A DNA stretch of 64,000 nucleotides from Chitinophagaceae bacterium (GCA_947446645.1 CANFHA010000006.1:1-64000); one strand, 5' to 3'; shown: positions 7,625 to 16,680, counted from the first letter of the stretch. Notes: generated by a model from the sequence alone, not told the origin. Numbers and translations: made by a program.

Positions 7625-8041
7625 TTATTGGGTGAACGCGTTAAAATCCGGCATATTGTTGCTTAACTCCTTTTTTGCACGCATATACTTTCTTGCCAAC
7701 GCAAATTTTGCTATCGAGTACATATCGCCTGCGGCACTACCTATTGCGGCACCGCCTATTGCACCCACTACCACACCTTCGTGGAGGCCTAAAACAGTGC
7801 CTGTAAAAGTACCGCCGGGGCCAAATAAAGAGCCAATGATGCCGCCCGTAGCCGCACCGGCAGTGCCAGCTGCATAGGCCCCAGCGGCGGCTCCTAAAGT
7901 GCCCATATTCTTGCTGTTCTTCTTGCGCATTTCCTTAAGTTCCTTCCGGTCCTCCGGTGTGAGACTACCCAACCCACCTGCGTGTTCAAGGTAGTTTTCT
8001 ATCTGGTTTTCGGTCATAAAAAAATCAATTACGCTCGGCAT
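7625..8041 (-). CDS. Glycine-zipper protein next to tssF relic
   Basis: A 138-aa product. The N-terminal 45 residues are charged and helical (SLTPEDRKELKEMRKK). A long Gly/Ala-rich segment (about 47-105) follows with small-residue repeats such as GTLGAAAGAYAAGTAGAATGG and AIGGAAIGSAAG, the pattern of glycine-zipper membrane-inserting or oligomerising proteins. The start at 8041 (MPSVIDFF) is preferred; the longer frame from a GTG at 8095 only adds residues that are the end of a tssF relic. That relic directly upstream on the same strand suggests this gene once followed a tssF, as the cargo gene at 41798 does. A membrane-acting T6SS effector is one possible role, not shown. Confidence 0.65.
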   Translation of the reverse strand: MPSVIDFFMTENQIENYLEHAGGLGSLTPEDRKELKEMRKKNSKNMGTLGAAAGAYAAGTAGAATGGIIGSLFGPGGTFTGTVLGLHEGVVVGAIGGAAIGSAAGDMYSIAKFALARKYMRAKKELSNNMPDFNAFTQ

Positions 8042-8065
8042 AGTATTTTTTTTAGTTAAAAATTG

Positions 8066-8245
8066 GTTTACGAAAATTCTATAATTTAAATTCACCGCGG
8101 TTTGCGCGTTCAGGTTGGCGAGCAGCTGCTTTTTAAGTAAGCTTCACTCATCTGCTTCCCGCACATCCGACTTTACTGATCTGATATTGATCTCTAAAAT
8201 AGGAACAAGGGCTTCATGCGTTTTGATGCTCATCGATACCCCTTT
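8066..8245 (-). pseudogene. Relic of a second tssF (C-terminal 60 codons)
   Basis: Read on the minus strand, these 60 codons align without gaps to the last 60 residues of TssF encoded at 39890-41782. The relic begins KGVSMSIKTHEALVP where TssF has KGVGIGHRPSEGLIP, and ends TAVNLNYRIFVN where TssF ends SAVNLNYRIFIN. The relic has a TGA where TssF has Trp (TGG), and its final stop is gone, so the frame runs on into the glycine-zipper gene. The two DNA sequences differ at many third positions, so this is an old paralogue or a separate acquisition, not a recent copy. No tssF sequence is visible upstream of about 8250, where the amidohydrolase gene now lies. Confidence 0.85.
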
Positions 8246-8304
8246 ATATTTTCTATGTTATCTACTCATAGGCAACCGGGTGTTTAATGATTTTAATTAT
8301 TAAG

Positions 8305-9468
8305 CTACTTTATTCTTATTCCTTTTTTCCAAACAGCTTCAATACTATTTAATTTGCTTATGTCGCTCAGTAAGTCACCATCAATTAGAACAAAGTCAGC
8401 GCTTATCCCTTCTTTTATTATTCCTTTGTCTTTTAGCTTAAAAGCTTGTGCCGGGTAGATTGTAGCGGTTTTCAAAACATCTAACGGACTTAGCCCGGCG
8501 TCTGCGTAGAGTGCCAGTTCTTTATAAAAATCAGTAGTGAAATTTAGATGGTCTGCCGGTGAGTCGGAACCTGCCAGTAACCTAATGCCTGCCTTGTGAA
8601 TCTTTCCTATTTCAGCAATCATTTCAGACTCTGATAAAGTTGAAGTTTTAGCATTCAAGTCCTTCTTTCCACGTATGTGGACCAGTAAGGTTGGTATGAT
8701 GTAGAATTCTCTTTGTTTCCAATGTTCCAAGTCGTTGTTCGAAATCAACGAGTCAACCCAACCATGAGCAAGTATGTTTGCGCCATGATTAAAAGCGTAA
8801 CGAGCATCTCCTAATATTTCTGCGTGCACGACAGCCAGAAGATTATTTTTGTGGACTTCAAATATTAATTGGTCGAAAAGGGAGTCACTAAATTTTTCAG
8901 GCAAGCGTGAGTCCTGAAATATTTTTATGAAGTCAACTTTATTTTCAATTCTCTCTGCAACAAAGTCTTGTACCTCTTGTATTGTCAGAGGTGCCCAAGG
9001 ATTTACCTGGTTGATGTAAAATTTAATAACTGCATTGGGCATGTCGGCACCAATGCCAGACGTGTAATAGTCTGCGCAGTTTGTCTTTTTGTTAAGAGAT
9101 TTGAATACAGGTATTGAATCTTCAACAATACGAAGCAAATCCATAACGGTCAGTATTCCGGCTTTAGCTGCATCATCTAAATCATTTCTGCTTTGAGGAT
9201 GAGTATGTGCATTTATTAACCCCGGAATGAGCGTTTTATTGCTTCCATCAATTGTGTATTTGCTACTAACATTAATTACATCGAGGTTAGTGTCTATTCG
9301 CTGAATTACACCATTCCTGACATAAATATTTGCCAAGGCTGTCACTTTGTTTCCGTCAAAAAGTTTTACATGTTTAATTATTAAATCATAGTTATACTTT
9401 GGAGCACCAAAAGCAAAGCCGGGTAATATTGCAAATAGTAAGATGATTTTCTTTATATTTAAATTCAT
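8305..9468 (-). CDS. Secreted amidohydrolase (imidazolonepropionase/prolidase-like)
   Basis: A 387-aa metal-dependent hydrolase with an N-terminal signal peptide (KKIILLFAILPGFAFGAP). The metal-site motifs of the amidohydrolase superfamily are in order: NAHTHP (the HxH pair), IKIF with the bridging Lys, VVHAE, ILAHGW and AGSDSP with the catalytic Asp. The C-terminal strand returns to the beta-sandwich (GISADFVLIDGDLL). This points to hydrolysis of a cyclic amide or peptide in the periplasm; the substrate cannot be read from sequence. It is more AT-rich than the surrounding core genes and lies in the repeat-rich accessory stretch, which suggests transfer. It stands alone. Confidence 0.88.
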   Translation of the reverse strand: MNLNIKKIILLFAILPGFAFGAPKYNYDLIIKHVKLFDGNKVTALANIYVRNGVIQRIDTNLDVINVSSKYTIDGSNKTLIPGLINAHTHPQSRNDLDDAAKAGILTVMDLLRIVEDSIPVFKSLNKKTNCADYYTSGIGADMPNAVIKFYINQVNPWAPLTIQEVQDFVAERIENKVDFIKIFQDSRLPEKFSDSLFDQLIFEVHKNNLLAVVHAEILGDARYAFNHGANILAHGWVDSLISNNDLEHWKQREFYIIPTLLVHIRGKKDLNAKTSTLSESEMIAEIGKIHKAGIRLLAGSDSPADHLNFTTDFYKELALYADAGLSPLDVLKTATIYPAQAFKLKDKGIIKEGISADFVLIDGDLLSDISKLNSIEAVWKKGIRIK

Positions 9469-9620
9469 TTATAAATTTTTATCGCCGCTAAATATCCCAT
9501 TATATCAGGCAAATTATCAAATGTGATCCACTTATACACCAGTATGCTCTACGAATGAAATAAATATAAATTAAAATTTATGTTGTATTATACGCCTATA
9601 TTCAGTAAACAATTGAGCTT

Positions 9621-10046
9621 TTAAACTTCCGCAATATTTATTTTAAACATTTTAAACTTTTTCATAACTACTAACAGAAGTAACACAAATAACACGTAAA
9701 AGCATATCCAAAATTGCCGGTCGAAGCCCAATAGCTGAACAAGCATCTCTGAACCAAACAAAGAAATAGCAATACCAACTACGAAAAATGCAAAAAATTT
9801 GAGCGTTTTTTTATATGAAGCTATAAAAACCTTACTGTCGCCATCATTTAACTCGAACTCATGTACAGAAGGTGTGTTAAAAATATCCTGAATGCAGTAT
9901 ATTTTGTGCTTCCCGGCCGGCAATTCAAACTCCTGGTCGGTGCCATGAGCTAATTCACCTATTTTCTTATCATCTACATAGATTTTGAATTTTCGTGCAA
10001 AACCAAGTAAACCTTGTTTTTTTCGAATAACCTTTATGAATGGCAT
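9621..10046 (-). CDS. Membrane protein with N-terminal beta domain
   Basis: A 141-aa product. Residues 1-75 look like a small beta-sandwich resembling PEGA-type domains (KFKIYVDDKKIGEL, then FELPAGKHKIYCIQD). Two transmembrane helices follow at about 83-105 and 112-132, and then a basic tail. No signal peptide is seen, so the beta domain is probably cytoplasmic. The gene is AT-rich like the amidohydrolase beside it, 150 bp away in the same direction. The family is not recognised beyond the PEGA-like look. Confidence 0.6.
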   Translation of the reverse strand: MPFIKVIRKKQGLLGFARKFKIYVDDKKIGELAHGTDQEFELPAGKHKIYCIQDIFNTPSVHEFELNDGDSKVFIASYKKTLKFFAFFVVGIAISLFGSEMLVQLLGFDRQFWICFYVLFVLLLLVVMKKFKMFKINIAEV

Positions 10047-10941
10047 AGATATAATTTTCTACAAGTTTACAAATTTCACAAACTGCCTTCACTCCTAAAT
10101 CTAGTAGTTTGTTGGTGCTATCGCTAGGTAGCGTTTTACTAACGCCTGCAAACGCATGCGAGTGCAGGCGCACTAATAAGCGACCATAAAAAAACGCTTG
10201 TCGGGCTTTTAAAGCAGTCAAAAAAACCGAGACACATTTGATGATATAGCAGTCCAGACTAAAACAGGTGCCCACTCATTCGGGTTTGCTATGAGCATGC
10301 CGTGGTCTGGAATTTGTAGTCGTTGTTAGTCGTTCTTCAATAGGTTGCACGAGTTATGAGGCGCTTAATAGTACAACCAGGGATCCGCCTAATGAGGCAT
10401 AACGTACAGTGGAAGCACCATTGAAGCTGAGGACAAGCTGAACAAATCTAAAGTTGCTGAACGGTGCCCCTTCGGCAAGCTGAGGATATAATTTCAACTT
10501 CACTCAGCATGATAGCTCAATAAAGGACAAATGTATAAGCGTGCTATGGCCACTGGTGCCCAATAATAGTGCGCTAACCACCCCAGCCAAAAAACCGCTT
10601 CGCGGTGTTTTTGGGCATCCCCTGCTTGAAAAAAGGAGGGAAGTGTGTTACGGCACCACGTTTTGTCATTTTCAAAGAGTTTATATTACCAACAGGGAAG
10701 TATATACGATTTTCTTCCATGCTAGTTTATGTTTGCGGCATAAAGATGGTTTTTGCCATATTATGGGCGAAATAATGGCTGCATGACTATATTGTTAAAT
10801 TTGTAAGTGCTATATTTACAAAGGCATTTTACACTATTTGGATAAATACTTTGTATTTAGAGTATCTAATGTCATTTACCCAACTTTTTTGCAACAATTA
10901 TTGTCTTTTACAATAGCTGTTGCCTTTTAATATTGATTCTT
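10047..10941. other. Gene-free accessory stretch
   Basis: About 900 bp with no convincing gene. It contains a 7-bp inverted repeat GCCTGCA/TGCAGGC near 10144-10169, the second copy of the intergenic repeat, and a terminator-like hairpin at 10586-10616 with AAAACCGC and GCGGTGTTTTT arms. The 81-codon frame at 10541 spans that hairpin and has no protein character. Confidence 0.6.
10339..10456. repeat. Dispersed intergenic repeat, copy 2
   Basis: It is related to 7250-7384, sharing AATAGGTTGCAC, a GGCGCTTAATA block, GCATAACGTA, GCACCATTGAAG and AGCTGAACA in the same order and orientation. The middle is diverged and about 17 bp shorter. Confidence 0.7.
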
Positions 10942-13900
10942 ATGAAATACCTCAACCAATTATCTGCTCTAGTCACACTGATGTGCTTTTGCATGTGTCT
11001 AAACTCTTATGGGCAGGGAGTAGCACAACCCTTACGCATTGCCGACCAGATGACGTGGACATCGCACACAACAGCGTCAGCTGATGCACCGATACGGCCA
11101 AATGTGGCGCAGGAAGGCGCCCTGCATGCTATGCCTGCGGCTGCAGCCAGGAATTTCAAAACATTTAGCCCTGTAAAAAAGAATACAAGCGCTGATGCAA
11201 TGGCTGCTAACCGCGGCTATGAAAGCCATCCTGAACTGGGCGTATTGTTTCCCGGCGCGCCATGCAGCGACTGCTACGAGGTGATAGGCGCGCGCACAGA
11301 GACAAACAAGACTTACGAGCGGCATACCGCAGACGGAGGCAAGGATGTGATGGTAGCCACCAGCACCATGCCTATGCACTACAAAGATGCACGTGGCAAC
11401 TGGAGAACGATAAAGACACAGCTGGAGCCTGCCATGGGCACAGGCGTATATGCTGCAACTGAGCAACCTGTACCGGTAACGATCAATACGCAGTTTGGCT
11501 ACACAGCGCTGGGCGGTGGTGATGAACAAATACTGTTTAACGCCAACCTGGAACTGGTGTATGTGAAGTCTGACGGCACAGAAGTATCGCTGGGCAGGGC
11601 TAACTGGACCAACCATACGGCAGGCGACCAAGGCGCGTATGTAACGAATGCATGGCCCGGTGTAGACATAGAAATGAGCACGATGCGCGGCGCTATAAAA
11701 ACAAACTTTTACCTGAACCACGCTATGCCTGCGTATGCAGATGGTAAGCTGCTGGTAAGGGACCATATGAATTTTTCCGGTGGCCTGTCTCTAAACTCCG
11801 GCGGCCAAACACGGCTGACAGATTTTCTGACCATAAGGGACCGCAAGGGTGAAGTAAAATACTCGATATCAGTAGCCAATGTGTATGAAAAGAACAACCC
11901 GAGAACAACCGCAGCATTCCTGGAATACAATATTGGTGCACACAACACGGTGGACATAGTGTTGCCAGGCGCTCTGCTGAACAAGCCGGCGGCATCCTAC
12001 CCTATGGTTATAGATCCGCTGGTATCATCGGCGCCGGGCACATCTACCGTGATAAACGGCTGCACGTATAACGCAACGTGGACTGCAGGTGTGGGATGCT
12101 CTTATACGAACATAGCTACAACGCCCGCTAACTGCACGCTTACAGACATACAGTTTGGCTTCGAATACACATCCGCCACAGCGGGGGCGGAGTATTGCGG
12201 CTACAGCTTTTACAAAGGCACCTGCCGTAGCCCTGGCACAGCAGCTGCAGGCTTTTCATGGTCTTGCGCCAGCATATTACCGGGCACGTGCACAGCAGTG
12301 CTGGGTGCGGCATACTCTATATGGGGTACACCCGGTGCGGGCACATCAGGCCTGGGACCGTGCGTGCCTGCACCTCAGTGTGCGCCGTATAACCTGAATA
12401 TACAAATGCTGTTTTACCAGAACTGGCTGACCACCCCGCCCTGCTCCATCACTTACTACTACGGCAGCCAGCCGCTGGTGATCATCGTGTTTGGCCATAC
12501 CGTGGAGCTGACTGCAGCAGGTGTAACGGGGTCTCCGCTGACCGTATGTGCCGGGCAAGCGGCAACGCTAAGCGCTACCGGCACCTATGGTGTACCTCCT
12601 TATGTTTACTCATGGTCGCCCGGACCAGTGGCCGGCTCACCTGCAGTAGTGAACCCAACAAGCACTACCAACTATGTACTTACCGTAACTGATGCCTGCG
12701 GCATAACAACCGGCGGCAATGTGACGATAACGGTGAACCCAACTACACCTATTAATGGTACGCTGACCGTATGCGCGGGGAACACCACAACGCTTACCAA
12801 CGCTACGGCAGGTGGTACCTGGACCTCCGGTGCAACCACAGTAGCCACTGTAGTGGCCGGCACAGGTGTGGTGACCGGGCTAATAGCAGGCACGGCACCC
12901 ATAACATATACAACAGCGGCAGGCTGCAAGGCATTTGCTACAGTAACGGTAACACCCCTGCCTGCTGCAATATCAGGCACACCGGTAGTGTGCGCAGGCT
13001 CTACCACTACACTAAGCGATGCCACATCTACCGGCCCATGGAGCAGCAGCAATGTAGGCGTAGCCACAGTATCAGCAAGCGGTGTGGTAACAGGCGTAGC
13101 GGCAGGCACAGCAACCATAACATGCGGTGCTACTGGCTGTGCAGCAACTATTATTGTGACCGTAAATGCAACACCTCATATCGCCGGAACCGCATTTACT
13201 AACCCTACTACCTGTAATGCTACCGATGGCACAATAACACTCACCGGCCTGAACGCAGGTGAAAGCTATACGGTACACTACACCTCGCCTACCGGCGCAG
13301 TAACAGCGACGATAGTAGCTGATGGAACCGGTAATGTAGTGATCACGGGGCTGGGCGGCGGAAACTTCACCGGCATTACCGTAACCAATTCATTTGGCTG
13401 CACATCTAATGCTGTGGGACCGATAGTGCTGGTTGCCGCAGGTAATCCGCCATCACCGATAGTAACGAATAACTCCCCTGTGTGCGCGGGTGGCACTGTG
13501 ACCTTTAACCTGATAGGCGTGACCGGTGTAACCTACCAGTGGAGCGGCCCGGGTGGATTTACCTCTACTGAACAAAACCCGACGATAAGCCCGGCAGGCC
13601 TAGGTGCAAACGGAACCTATTTTGCAACAGTAACACTGGCTGGCTGCACATCACTGCCCGGAGCTACTGTAGTTACGGTGAACCCTGTGCCTGTAATAAC
13701 TATAAAGTCAACAACCAATCCGTCTCTGTGCCTTGGTGCTGATGGTACTATAACACTGGCCATAACCGGTATGCCGGGAGTAACGGTATACAATGTAACC
13801 TACGACTTTAATGGTGTTACATCCAGCCACTCATTTACATCCAATGTTTCAAATGACCTTACGATAACGGGGCTGAGCCAGGGCACCTACAGCAACATAT

Positions 13901-14724
13901 ATATAACTACACCTGCTGGCTGTATATCGGGCCTCGTCGGACCTGTTCAGCTTTCAGACCCAAGCGCACCACCCACACCGACTATAAATGCCAACACGCC
14001 CCTGTGTATAGGACAGACATTACTGCTACAGGGCAATGACCTGGCACCGGGCGGCACTTATGCATGGACGTTTGCAGCAGGCGGCACATCTACCTTGCAA
14101 AACCCATCAATTGCCAATACTACGATAGGCGATGCGGGAATTTATGTGCTCAGCTATAATGTGGCCAACTGTATCAGTTCCACAACGGCCAACATAATGC
14201 TGTATCCACCAATAAACCTGACGAACATAACGCCGAATACAGCTATACCACGCGGTTCGAGCATTCAGCTGGATGTGCAGGGCGCACGCTACTATGCATG
14301 GACACCTAACGATGGCAGCCTTAACAACCCGAACATCAATAACCCTGTAGCGCGTCCCCTGGACTCAACAGTATACACGGTAGTGGGAACCAGCGAATGG
14401 GGCTGTATGGACTCCCTGCACGTAACAATTACTTTGATAGACGTTTCGCCGGTGGTGGTACCTACGGCCTTTACGCCAAACGGCGATGGGCTGAACGATG
14501 TTTTCCGCCTCGGTAACCTGAGCACCCAAAAACTGGTGGAATTCAGCGTGTTCAACAGGTGGGGCCAACTGATATACCACAACGCGACAGACCCTAAAGC
14601 TGGCTGGGATGGCAGCTACAACGGTGTGATACAAGATCTTGGCGTGTATAACTACATTATAATACTGGCTAATGCCGAGGGCACCAATACGATACTTAAA
14701 GGAGACGTGACGCTGATAAAATAG
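10942..14724 (+). CDS. T9SS surface protein, gliding-type C-terminal domain
   Basis: A 1260-aa exported protein. A signal peptide (YLNQLSALVTLMCFCMCLNSYGQ region) is followed by a long N-terminal region with no recognised family. From about residue 530, Ig-like and PKD-like repeats begin with Cys-containing strands such as TVCAGQAATLSA, TVCAGNTTTLTN, VVCAGSTTTLSD and PVCAGGTVTFNL. The last about 90 residues are the gliding-motility-associated (type B) C-terminal domain: VPTAFTPNGDGLNDVF, VFNRWGQLIYH, GWDGSYNG. This domain directs export by the type IX system and often surface attachment. The ATG at 10942 gives the signal peptide; an in-frame TTG lies 9 bp upstream. Likely an adhesin or outer-surface structural protein. 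Confidence 0.93.
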   Translation: MKYLNQLSALVTLMCFCMCLNSYGQGVAQPLRIADQMTWTSHTTASADAPIRPNVAQEGALHAMPAAAARNFKTFSPVKKNTSADAMAANRGYESHPELGVLFPGAPCSDCYEVIGARTETNKTYERHTADGGKDVMVATSTMPMHYKDARGNWRTIKTQLEPAMGTGVYAATEQPVPVTINTQFGYTALGGGDEQILFNANLELVYVKSDGTEVSLGRANWTNHTAGDQGAYVTNAWPGVDIEMSTMRGAIKTNFYLNHAMPAYADGKLLVRDHMNFSGGLSLNSGGQTRLTDFLTIRDRKGEVKYSISVANVYEKNNPRTTAAFLEYNIGAHNTVDIVLPGALLNKPAASYPMVIDPLVSSAPGTSTVINGCTYNATWTAGVGCSYTNIATTPANCTLTDIQFGFEYTSATAGAEYCGYSFYKGTCRSPGTAAAGFSWSCASILPGTCTAVLGAAYSIWGTPGAGTSGLGPCVPAPQCAPYNLNIQMLFYQNWLTTPPCSITYYYGSQPLVIIVFGHTVELTAAGVTGSPLTVCAGQAATLSATGTYGVPPYVYSWSPGPVAGSPAVVNPTSTTNYVLTVTDACGITTGGNVTITVNPTTPINGTLTVCAGNTTTLTNATAGGTWTSGATTVATVVAGTGVVTGLIAGTAPITYTTAAGCKAFATVTVTPLPAAISGTPVVCAGSTTTLSDATSTGPWSSSNVGVATVSASGVVTGVAAGTATITCGATGCAATIIVTVNATPHIAGTAFTNPTTCNATDGTITLTGLNAGESYTVHYTSPTGAVTATIVADGTGNVVITGLGGGNFTGITVTNSFGCTSNAVGPIVLVAAGNPPSPIVTNNSPVCAGGTVTFNLIGVTGVTYQWSGPGGFTSTEQNPTISPAGLGANGTYFATVTLAGCTSLPGATVVTVNPVPVITIKSTTNPSLCLGADGTITLAITGMPGVTVYNVTYDFNGVTSSHSFTSNVSNDLTITGLSQGTYSNIYITTPAGCISGLVGPVQLSDPSAPPTPTINANTPLCIGQTLLLQGNDLAPGGTYAWTFAAGGTSTLQNPSIANTTIGDAGIYVLSYNVANCISSTTANIMLYPPINLTNITPNTAIPRGSSIQLDVQGARYYAWTPNDGSLNNPNINNPVARPLDSTVYTVVGTSEWGCMDSLHVTITLIDVSPVVVPTAFTPNGDGLNDVFRLGNLSTQKLVEFSVFNRWGQLIYHNATDPKAGWDGSYNGVIQDLGVYNYIIILANAEGTNTILKGDVTLIK

Positions 14725-14755
14725 TAACCGTATTGCGGATCTCCATGAATTTTCA

Positions 14756-14784
14756 AAAGGGTGTTTCGAAAGAGACACCCTTTA
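14756..14784 (+). terminator. Terminator after the T9SS gene
   Basis: Stem AAAGGGTGT / ACACCCTTT around TTCGAAAGAG, 30 bp after the stop. Its T-rich end runs straight into the next promoter box. Confidence 0.6.
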
Positions 14785-14790
14785 TCTTTG
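14783..14790 (+). promoter_or_regulatory. -7 box (TAnnTTTG) before DUF2459 gene
   Basis: TATCTTTG matches the consensus fully and ends 4 bp before the GTG at 14795. If it is used, the message begins at or next to the GTG, so either the mRNA is leaderless or translation starts a few codons later. Confidence 0.5.
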
Positions 14791-14794
14791 CAGA

Positions 14795-15480
14795 GTGTGC
14801 CTGACGAGATCATTAAAACTTGCTGGAAAAATACTGGCATCCTTTGTGGGATTTCTGGTGTTGTTTCTATTAAGCGCTTATTGCCTGTCCAGAATAACTG
14901 TAGACCGGGAGGCAGGCGAAGGCGGCCAGGTTGATATCTATATAAAGACTAATGGTGTGCATACAGACATTGTAGTGCCGGTGCGCAATGAGCAAATGGA
15001 CTGGAGCAAGGAAATATTGTACAGCAACACCCTGCTCACCGATACCAGCTATAGCTACCTGGCCATGGGATGGGGAGACAAAGGCTTTTACCTGGAAACA
15101 TCCAACTGGGCTGACCTGAAATTTTCTGTGGCTTTTAAAGCCGTAACCGGTCTTGGGCGAACAGCGCGATACATGCTACCTTTTATCCGAAGATGGAGGA
15201 AGGCAAGACCTGCAGACGTATAACCATAAGCAAAGAGCAATACGGCAGGCTTGCAGGTTATATAAAGCAAAGCTTTCAGAAAGATGATAGCGGGCATTTT
15301 ATAAATATAAAGACACACGCAAACTATGGCAATGCGGATGCATTTTACGAGGCTAACGGCAGCTACAGCCTGTTTCATACCTGCAACACATGGGCCAACA
15401 ATGCGCTAAAGCAAAGCGGGCAGAGATGCTGCGTGTGGACCATATTTGATACCGGAATATTCCTGAAATATGAGAAGTGA
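14795..15480 (+). pseudogene. DUF2459 (TIGR02117) protein broken by +2 frameshift
   Basis: Two frames together encode one membrane-anchored protein of about 228 aa in the DUF2459/TIGR02117 family. Frame one carries an N-terminal membrane helix (FVGFLVLFLLSAYCLS), then NGVHTDIVVPV, AMGWGDKGFYLETSNWADLKF and TGLGRTA. Frame two continues at once with IHATFYPKMEEGKTCRRITI, NYGNADAFYEANGSY and the Cys-containing LFHTCNTWANNALK. The break is at the run GCGCG, 15164-15168: removing one CG restores an uninterrupted family-like sequence across the joint. The start is taken as GTG 14795. A single dinucleotide duplication could be a sequencing artefact or a young mutation; everything else looks intact. 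Confidence 0.8.
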
Positions 15481-15545
15481 TACAGTTAGAAGATGCTATA
15501 GGGTACTTTCTTTTCGTCCTGTTTTTTAATTTCTAATAGTTTCAA

Positions 15546-15553
15546 TATATTTG
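15546..15553 (+). promoter_or_regulatory. -7 box before the PKD protein
   Basis: TATATTTG, a full match to TAnnTTTG, 57 bp upstream of the ATG at 15611. Confidence 0.45.
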
Positions 15554-15610
15554 TTTCCGTGCGTGCCCTGCCGGGTACTGATGTTTAATGTTTTAAAGTA
15601 ACCGAATACA

Positions 15611-16141
15611 ATGGACAAAAGGATTCTGATAATAATTGCCCTTTTTAACGCTGCCGCATTATCTGTATTTTTCTATAAGCGTGCCTATGCAAACAGTGCA
15701 CCGGCGATTCACCTGAACATAGATAAGAATGTGATCAATGCCGGCGACAGCATCACTTTCACAGATAATACTGAAGGCGCTGTAAGGTGGAAATGGGAAT
15801 TTGGAGATAGTGAGCCGAGCTACAAGCAAAGTGGTAAGCATACTTACTTTGAGCTGGGAAAACATAAGATCATTCTTACGGTTTATGGTTCTTCTTTCGG
15901 GCCGATAGTTGACTCATCGAAAGAAATAGTGGTAAGAGCAATGCCAAAGGCAGATACTGCCAAACAGCCGGCACCTGCACCTGCACCCGTAGTGGCAGCA
16001 CCACCTAAACCAGAACCAAAGCCCACGCCGGCACCAGCGCCTGCGCCACATAAGCCAGCTCCTAAGCCACAGCATCATAACAACAACTCCGGTGATGACG
16101 GGCTGCCAAAAGATGATGGCCCTGTAGAAATTAAAAAATAA
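15611..16141 (+). CDS. PKD-domain protein with Pro/Ala-rich tail
   Basis: A 176-aa protein with an N-terminal membrane anchor or uncleaved signal (ILIIIALFNAAALSVFFY). A single PKD-like beta-sandwich (about 32-110; INAGDSITFTDNTEGAVRWKWEFGD, with the typical WxFGD) follows. A low-complexity tail rich in Pro, Ala and Lys (about 118-155, PAPAPAP and PKPEPKPTP) ends in a short acidic/His/Asn segment. The tail could span the cell wall, as in TonB-like linkers. It is monocistronic between its own -7 box and a terminator. Partner and role are unknown. Confidence 0.8.
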   Translation: MDKRILIIIALFNAAALSVFFYKRAYANSAPAIHLNIDKNVINAGDSITFTDNTEGAVRWKWEFGDSEPSYKQSGKHTYFELGKHKIILTVYGSSFGPIVDSSKEIVVRAMPKADTAKQPAPAPAPVVAAPPKPEPKPTPAPAPAPHKPAPKPQHHNNNSGDDGLPKDDGPVEIKK

Positions 16142-16162
16142 AAAAGTAAGAAAGTCTGATAG

Positions 16163-16193
16163 AAAAGCCGCAATCGCAAGTTGCGGCTTTTTT
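16163..16193 (+). terminator. Terminator after the PKD gene
   Basis: Eleven-base stem AAAAGCCGCAA / TTGCGGCTTTT with loop TCGCAAG and a T-run. Confidence 0.85.
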
Positions 16194-16199
16194 CGTGCA

Positions 16200-16620
16200 A
16201 GAATTATTCAGCAAATCTACCGTGCCGGCCTCCTGCAAGGCGGGCGTAGCGGCTTTATTCCCCTGGACCCAATCTCTTAGTCAAGGATTTGTGTGCCCGT
16301 GCAATATGCCACTCCTTCGGAGTTTAAACACGTCTTGCATTGCCATTCTATAATCATTTCATCCCTTCGGGATCTTTTCGCTTAAGTAAGAGATTGCCGG
16401 CAGCCCACTTAGCTAACGCAGATAACTTACGCAGAAGGAATCGACAAAGGTGCAATTTACAGATCTCATACCGGTGGACTTTAAAAGGTACACCGTGCGC
16501 ATTTAGGCTAAAGCCGTATTGGTAGTTGCCCCCACCCCGGCTTAAAAGCCGGGCTATGGAAATGGTAGCATGATTTTTTGAAATGGTAAAAATGGTATTA
16601 GTAGCTTGAATGGCTGACGC
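16200..16620. repeat. Repeat-rich intergenic block with terminal inverted repeats
   Basis: No gene. A 12-bp near-perfect inverted repeat (CAATCTCTTAGT at 16270-16281; AGTAAGAGATTG at 16385-16396, one mismatch) bounds 127 bp that contain small stems around CTCCTTCGGAG and TCCCTTCGGGA. A further stem near 16533-16556 is CCCCGGCTTAAAAGCCGGG. The layout resembles a small non-autonomous element or REP cluster. Nothing proves mobility. Confidence 0.5.
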
Positions 16621-16630
16621 TATACAAGCA

Positions 16631-16663
16631 AAAAGGGCAGCCCCGGAATGGAGCTGCCCTTTT
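16631..16663 (-). terminator. Terminator of the OmpA/TSP3 gene
   Basis: Eleven-base stem AAAAGGGCAGC / GCTGCCCTTTT. On the minus strand it is followed by a T-run, 18 bp after the gene. Confidence 0.85.
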
Positions 16664-16680
16664 AAAAGTGATACTAAATA

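Noticed and set aside
10541-10786. An 81-codon plus-strand frame
   Set aside because: It spans a terminator-like hairpin and has no protein-like composition or ribosome site.
11077-13496. Long frames antisense or shifted within the 1260-aa T9SS gene
   Set aside because: Same cause: repetitive Thr/Val/Gly codons give open shadow frames.
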